NCBI GenBank assembly: GCA_945875135.1
Contig: CAMCJO010000039.1
Coordinates: forward strand, 1-11,094
Direction of reading: 5' to 3'
Length of the DNA stretch: 11,094 bases
Source of the DNA: an uncultured Porphyromonas sp.
GTDB lineage: Bacteria > Bacteroidota > Bacteroidia > Bacteroidales > Porphyromonadaceae
A program made the translations under genes and the position numbers. Positions 8,147 through 11,094 of this stretch are shown one piece after another (within the stretch, counting starts at the first letter, position 1; each line of letters opens with the position of its first letter). The notes below the pieces were generated by a model. It had not been told where the DNA came from and made no database searches. It saw only the letters and a program-made list of their open reading frames with translations.

Positions 8147-8271
8147 TGTAGCCCGTTGTAGGGACGCACGGATAGTATCTAGCGGGAGGGCGTCCGTCCC
8201 CGTTAAAACCACGATGCTGTAACCTTTGACACAACGGACGCTCAGACCGAGCGTCCCTACAGCGGGTTACA
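8147..8271. repeat. Two inverted copies of a short hairpin repeat (MITE-like or REP-like element)
   Basis: The 21-bp ends 8147-8167 and 8251-8271 are inverted copies differing at only two positions. Each end leads into a small hairpin unit. Unit 1 on + carries TGTAGGGACGCACGG at 8157-8171, with GGACGC repeated in reverse as GCGTCC at 8190-8195. Unit 2 on - carries TGTAGGGACGCTCGG (complement of 8247-8261) and forms a perfect 8-bp stem, 8236-8243 with 8249-8256, around a 5-base loop. The pair occupies most of the 233-bp gap between the MerR-type gene and mutS and may also end the uvrA operon transcript, although no T-tract follows. No coding sequence is present in it. A third copy of the unit lies after mutS. 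Confidence 0.8.
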
Positions 8272-8315
8272 AGGTTTAGGAGGTTGGCTGAGACGAGGGG
8301 TATGCTTTTTTTTGG

Positions 8316-8323
8316 TACTTTTG
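8316..8323 (+). promoter_or_regulatory. Probable -7 promoter element for mutS
   Basis: TACTTTTG fits the Bacteroidota TAnnTTTG consensus and ends 32 bases before the GTG start at 8356. A run of eight T residues at 8306-8313 lies just upstream and could add flexibility or UP-like character. No TTTG is seen at the normal -33 spacing. mutS is therefore likely transcribed on its own, independently of the uvrA operon. Confidence 0.6.
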
Positions 8324-8355
8324 ATGCCATAACGACCTAATAGACTATTTATCCC

Positions 8356-10980
8356 GTGGCTAAGAAAGAGATCGCCGAGACCCCGATGATGCGGCAGTAC
8401 ATGCAGTTCAAGAAGAAGCATCCCGATGCTATCTTGCTCTTTCGTGTGGGCGACTTCTACGAGACCTTTTCCGACGATGCTATCGAGGCGTCCAAGATCC
8501 TCGGCATCACGCTCACCAAGCGTGCCAACGGAGCCGCGCAGCATGTCGAGCTGGCGGGCTTTCCCCACCATGCGCTCGACACTTACCTGCCTAAGCTGGT
8601 GCGGGCGGGCAAGCGGGTGGCTATCTGCGATCAGCTCGAAGATCCGAAGCTGACCAATAAGTTGGTCAAGCGGGGCATCACCGAGATCGTAACCCCCGGC
8701 GTGGTCACCACGGACAATGTCCTCCAGAGCAAGCAAAACAACTTCCTCGCAGCCGTCTACCCCGAAGCTAAAGGGGAGAACCGCTACGGCTTAGCACTGC
8801 TCGACCTCTCGACGGGAGAGTTTTACGCCAGCGAATGCACCGATCAGGTACTCGCCAAGCTCATCTCCGGCTACAACCCCAAGGAGATCCTCATCGAGCG
8901 CAAGCATCGTGACCGCCTGCAACACCTTCTCCAGCCCGAGGGGCACCTCTCGGACTACGACGACTGGATCTTCTCCGAGAGCAACAACCGGGAGCGTCTC
9001 CTGCAGCACTTCGGCACGCTCTCGCTCAAGGGCTTCGGCATCGACACCCTCCCGCTAGCGATCACCGCTGCGGGTGCCGTGCTGCACTATCTCGACATGA
9101 CGAAGCACACCGAGATCGGTCACATCACCCGCATCGTGCGCATCGACGAGCAGCGACATGTGCGCATCGACGGCTTTACGGCTCACAGTCTGGAGCTAAC
9201 CACCCCGATGAATGCGGGCGGCACCACGCTCCGCCAGATCCTCGATCAAACGGTCACACCGATGGGTGCTCGTCTGTTGGATCAGTGGATAGCCTTCCCG
9301 CTAAAAGATCTCCAAGCGATCCAACAGCGTCAGAGCATTGTGGCAAACCTTGTGGACAATCCGCAGCTACGCACCCAGCTCACCGACCAGATGAAGGAGA
9401 TAGGCGACCTGCAGCGCCTCGTGGGACGTGTCGCCATGGGACGCATCACCCCGCGCGAAGTGGTTCGCCTCGGGCTCTCCATCGCCCTCATCGCACCTAT
9501 ACGCCAGCTCGCTCTAGACGAAGGCGAGGAGACCCTCACGGCACTCTGCTCGCTACTTGATCCCTGCACGCAGTTGTGCCAGCAGATTACCTTCCAGCTC
9601 AACCCCGAGGCACCGCAGCAGATCGGCAAAGGAGAGACCATCGCCGAAGGCTTTTGCGAAGAGCTAGACCAACTACGGCGCTTGCTCAAGTCGGGCAAGC
9701 AATACCTCGACGACCTCCTCGCTCGTGAGACGGAGCACACCGGCATCGCCAGTCTCAAGATCGGCTTTAACAATGTCTTCGGCTACTACCTCGAGGTGCG
9801 CAACACCTACAAGGAGCAAGTGCCCGAAGAGTGGATTCGCAAGCAAACGCTCGTCAGTGCCGAGCGATACATTACCCAAGAACTAAAGGAGTACGAAGAG
9901 AAGATCCTCGGTGCCGAAGATCGTATCCTAGCCCTAGAGCAGGAACTCTTTGCGAAGCTCATCGGGACGCTTCAGCAGTTTGCCAACCAACTCCTACAGG
10001 ATGCTCAGATCTTAGCGCAGCTCGATGTCCTCGCCTCGCTGGCTGCTGTTGCCGAGGCGTATGACTACTGTCGCCCCACGCTCAACGAGGGGTACGACCT
10101 GGAGATCGTTGACGGTCGCCACCCAGTCATCGAGCGAACCCTCCCGGCGGGGCAACCTTACATTCCCAACGATGTGCGGCTCTCTCCCATCGACTGCCAG
10201 ATTATGATCATCACCGGACCCAACATGAGCGGTAAGAGTGCTCTGCTCCGCCAGACGGCGCTCATCGTGATCATGGCGCAGATGGGAAGCTTCGTGCCCG
10301 CCACCTCGGCCACCATCGGCATCGTCGATTCGGTCTACACCCGTGTGGGGGCCTCGGACAATATCGCCGTGGGCGAGTCCACCTTTATGGTTGAGATGCA
10401 GGAGGCGGCCAGCATCCTCAACAATTTGACCCCTCGCAGCTTGATCCTCTTTGACGAACTGGGGCGTGGCACCAGTACTTTCGACGGAGTTTCCATAGCG
10501 TGGGCCATCGTCGAGTACCTGCACAGCACGACGCAAGGGCGCGCCAAGACGCTCTTCGCCACGCACTACCACGAGCTCAACGAGCTGGCCGACCACCTTG
10601 AGCGGGTGCAGTGCTACAACGTCTCGGCACGTGAGATCGATGGCGAGATGCTCTTCCTCCGCAAGCTGGTCCCAGGCGGCTCAGCGTACAGCTTCGGTAT
10701 ACAGGTCGCGAAGTTGGCCGGTATGCCCACCTGGATCGTGGCGCGTGCTGGCGAAGTGCTCCAGCACCTGGAGGCTTACCGCACCGAGAGCGACCAAGCC
10801 CCCGACTCCGCCACCCCCAGCGCGTCACAGAGCGGTGGCATGCAAATGTCTATCTTCCAGCTAGACGACCCAGTCCTCACGGCAGTCCGCACCAAGATCA
10901 ACGAGCTAGACATCGACAACCTCACGCCCCTGGACGCTCTCAAGGAGCTAGACGCCCTCAAGCAGATGCTCAACAACTGA
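8356..10980 (+). CDS. mutS: DNA mismatch repair protein MutS
   Basis: MutS recognises base mismatches and small loops and recruits MutL to start mismatch repair. The product is 874 residues, a full-length MutS1. The mismatch-binding domain (about 10-125) holds GDFYE with Phe34 and Glu36, the residues that stack on and contact the mismatch. A connector domain (about 135-255) and a core/clamp (about 270-560) follow. The ATPase domain has Walker A GPNMSGKS at 621-628, Walker B LILFDE with Asp700-Glu701, the GRGTSTFDG loop and the THYHEL switch. Near the C-terminus QMSIFQ (830-835) resembles a sliding-clamp-binding motif, followed by a helical oligomerisation segment. The start is GTG: an in-frame TAG lies at 8341, and the GTG gives the AKKEIAETPMM N-terminus seen in relatives. 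The next ATG (codon 11) would remove part of it. All catalytic motifs are present, so the gene looks functional. Confidence 0.97.
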   Translation: MAKKEIAETPMMRQYMQFKKKHPDAILLFRVGDFYETFSDDAIEASKILGITLTKRANGAAQHVELAGFPHHALDTYLPKLVRAGKRVAICDQLEDPKLTNKLVKRGITEIVTPGVVTTDNVLQSKQNNFLAAVYPEAKGENRYGLALLDLSTGEFYASECTDQVLAKLISGYNPKEILIERKHRDRLQHLLQPEGHLSDYDDWIFSESNNRERLLQHFGTLSLKGFGIDTLPLAITAAGAVLHYLDMTKHTEIGHITRIVRIDEQRHVRIDGFTAHSLELTTPMNAGGTTLRQILDQTVTPMGARLLDQWIAFPLKDLQAIQQRQSIVANLVDNPQLRTQLTDQMKEIGDLQRLVGRVAMGRITPREVVRLGLSIALIAPIRQLALDEGEETLTALCSLLDPCTQLCQQITFQLNPEAPQQIGKGETIAEGFCEELDQLRRLLKSGKQYLDDLLARETEHTGIASLKIGFNNVFGYYLEVRNTYKEQVPEEWIRKQTLVSAERYITQELKEYEEKILGAEDRILALEQELFAKLIGTLQQFANQLLQDAQILAQLDVLASLAAVAEAYDYCRPTLNEGYDLEIVDGRHPVIERTLPAGQPYIPNDVRLSPIDCQIMIITGPNMSGKSALLRQTALIVIMAQMGSFVPATSATIGIVDSVYTRVGASDNIAVGESTFMVEMQEAASILNNLTPRSLILFDELGRGTSTFDGVSIAWAIVEYLHSTTQGRAKTLFATHYHELNELADHLERVQCYNVSAREIDGEMLFLRKLVPGGSAYSFGIQVAKLAGMPTWIVARAGEVLQHLEAYRTESDQAPDSATPSASQSGGMQMSIFQLDDPVLTAVRTKINELDIDNLTPLDALKELDALKQMLNN

Positions 10981-10998
10981 CGCGTAGTAGCCCTCATA

Positions 10999-11042
10999 CA
11001 AATAACCCTGTGTAGGAATACGTTTCTACACAGGGTTATTTG
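10999..11042. terminator. Strong hairpin terminator after mutS, probably bidirectional
   Basis: A perfect 17-bp stem (10999-11015 with 11026-11042) extends through one G-T and two A-T pairs to a TACG loop. It starts 18 bp after the mutS stop. There is no separate T-run after it, only the TTATTTG of the stem itself. The A+T-rich base of the stem reads much the same on both strands, so it could serve a gene converging from the right. Confidence 0.72.
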
Positions 11043-11055
11043 CTTGTGCCCTGTC

Positions 11056-11078
11056 GACGCTAGCCGGGCGTCCCTACA
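11056..11078 (-). repeat. Third copy of the dispersed hairpin repeat unit
   Basis: On the - strand, 11064-11078 reads TGTAGGGACGCCCGG, identical at 14 of 15 positions to each unit before mutS (8157-8171 and 8247-8261). As in those, GACGC (11056-11060) pairs with GCGTC (11068-11072) to make a small hairpin. The copy is close to the window edge, so a partner unit or the full extent of the element may lie outside. Confidence 0.7.
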
Positions 11079-11094
11079 CACGAGCAACTCATAA

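Noticed and set aside
8147..8271. Riboswitch or small structured RNA upstream of mutS
   Set aside because: The block lies upstream of the predicted mutS promoter, so it would not be in the mutS leader, and the same unit recurs downstream of mutS. A dispersed DNA repeat fits better.
10012..10596. 194-codon - strand frame inside mutS
   Set aside because: It is antisense to the MutS ATPase domain, has no promoter or ribosome-binding site and no recognisable fold.

Overview
The window looks like a chromosomal segment from a member of the Bacteroidota, most likely an asaccharolytic Porphyromonas-type organism. The reasons are: base composition in the mid-50s percent G+C by a hand sample; protein sequences that read like Bacteroidota homologues (long-form urocanate hydratase, PMCA-type Ca2+ ATPase, a small Cys-free MerR-like protein, MutS beginning with an AETPMM-type N-terminus); and TAnnTTTG motifs, the Bacteroidota -7 promoter element, in front of three of the five genes. 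Genus assignment is an inference from memory, not from a search.

All five genes lie on the + strand. (1) 1-1983 is urocanate hydratase (hutU), cut at its 5' end by the window edge and closed by a rho-independent terminator. (2) 2078-4765 is a P2B-type calcium-pumping ATPase with its own -7 promoter directly behind that terminator. (3) 4758-4865 is a foldback of 7-bp tandem units that includes the ATPase stop codon and abuts the next promoter. (4) 4895-8122 is a probable two-gene operon: a UvrA-family nucleotide-excision-repair ATPase and, 6 bp later, a MerR-type DNA-binding protein. (5) 8123-8355 is a 233-bp gap holding two inverted copies of a short dispersed hairpin repeat and the mutS promoter. 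(6) 8356-10980 is mutS, starting at GTG. (7) 10981-11094 is a strong 3' hairpin followed by a third copy of the same dispersed repeat.

Functionally the window combines histidine catabolism (urocanate to imidazolone propionate), cation export, and two DNA-repair functions (excision repair and mismatch repair). The UvrA-MerR pairing is the only hint of dedicated regulation. I see no phage, transposase, toxin-antitoxin, CRISPR, tRNA or rRNA signal, and no convincing new multi-gene system. The most unusual material is non-coding: the heptad foldback at 4758-4865 and the three-copy hairpin repeat flanking mutS.
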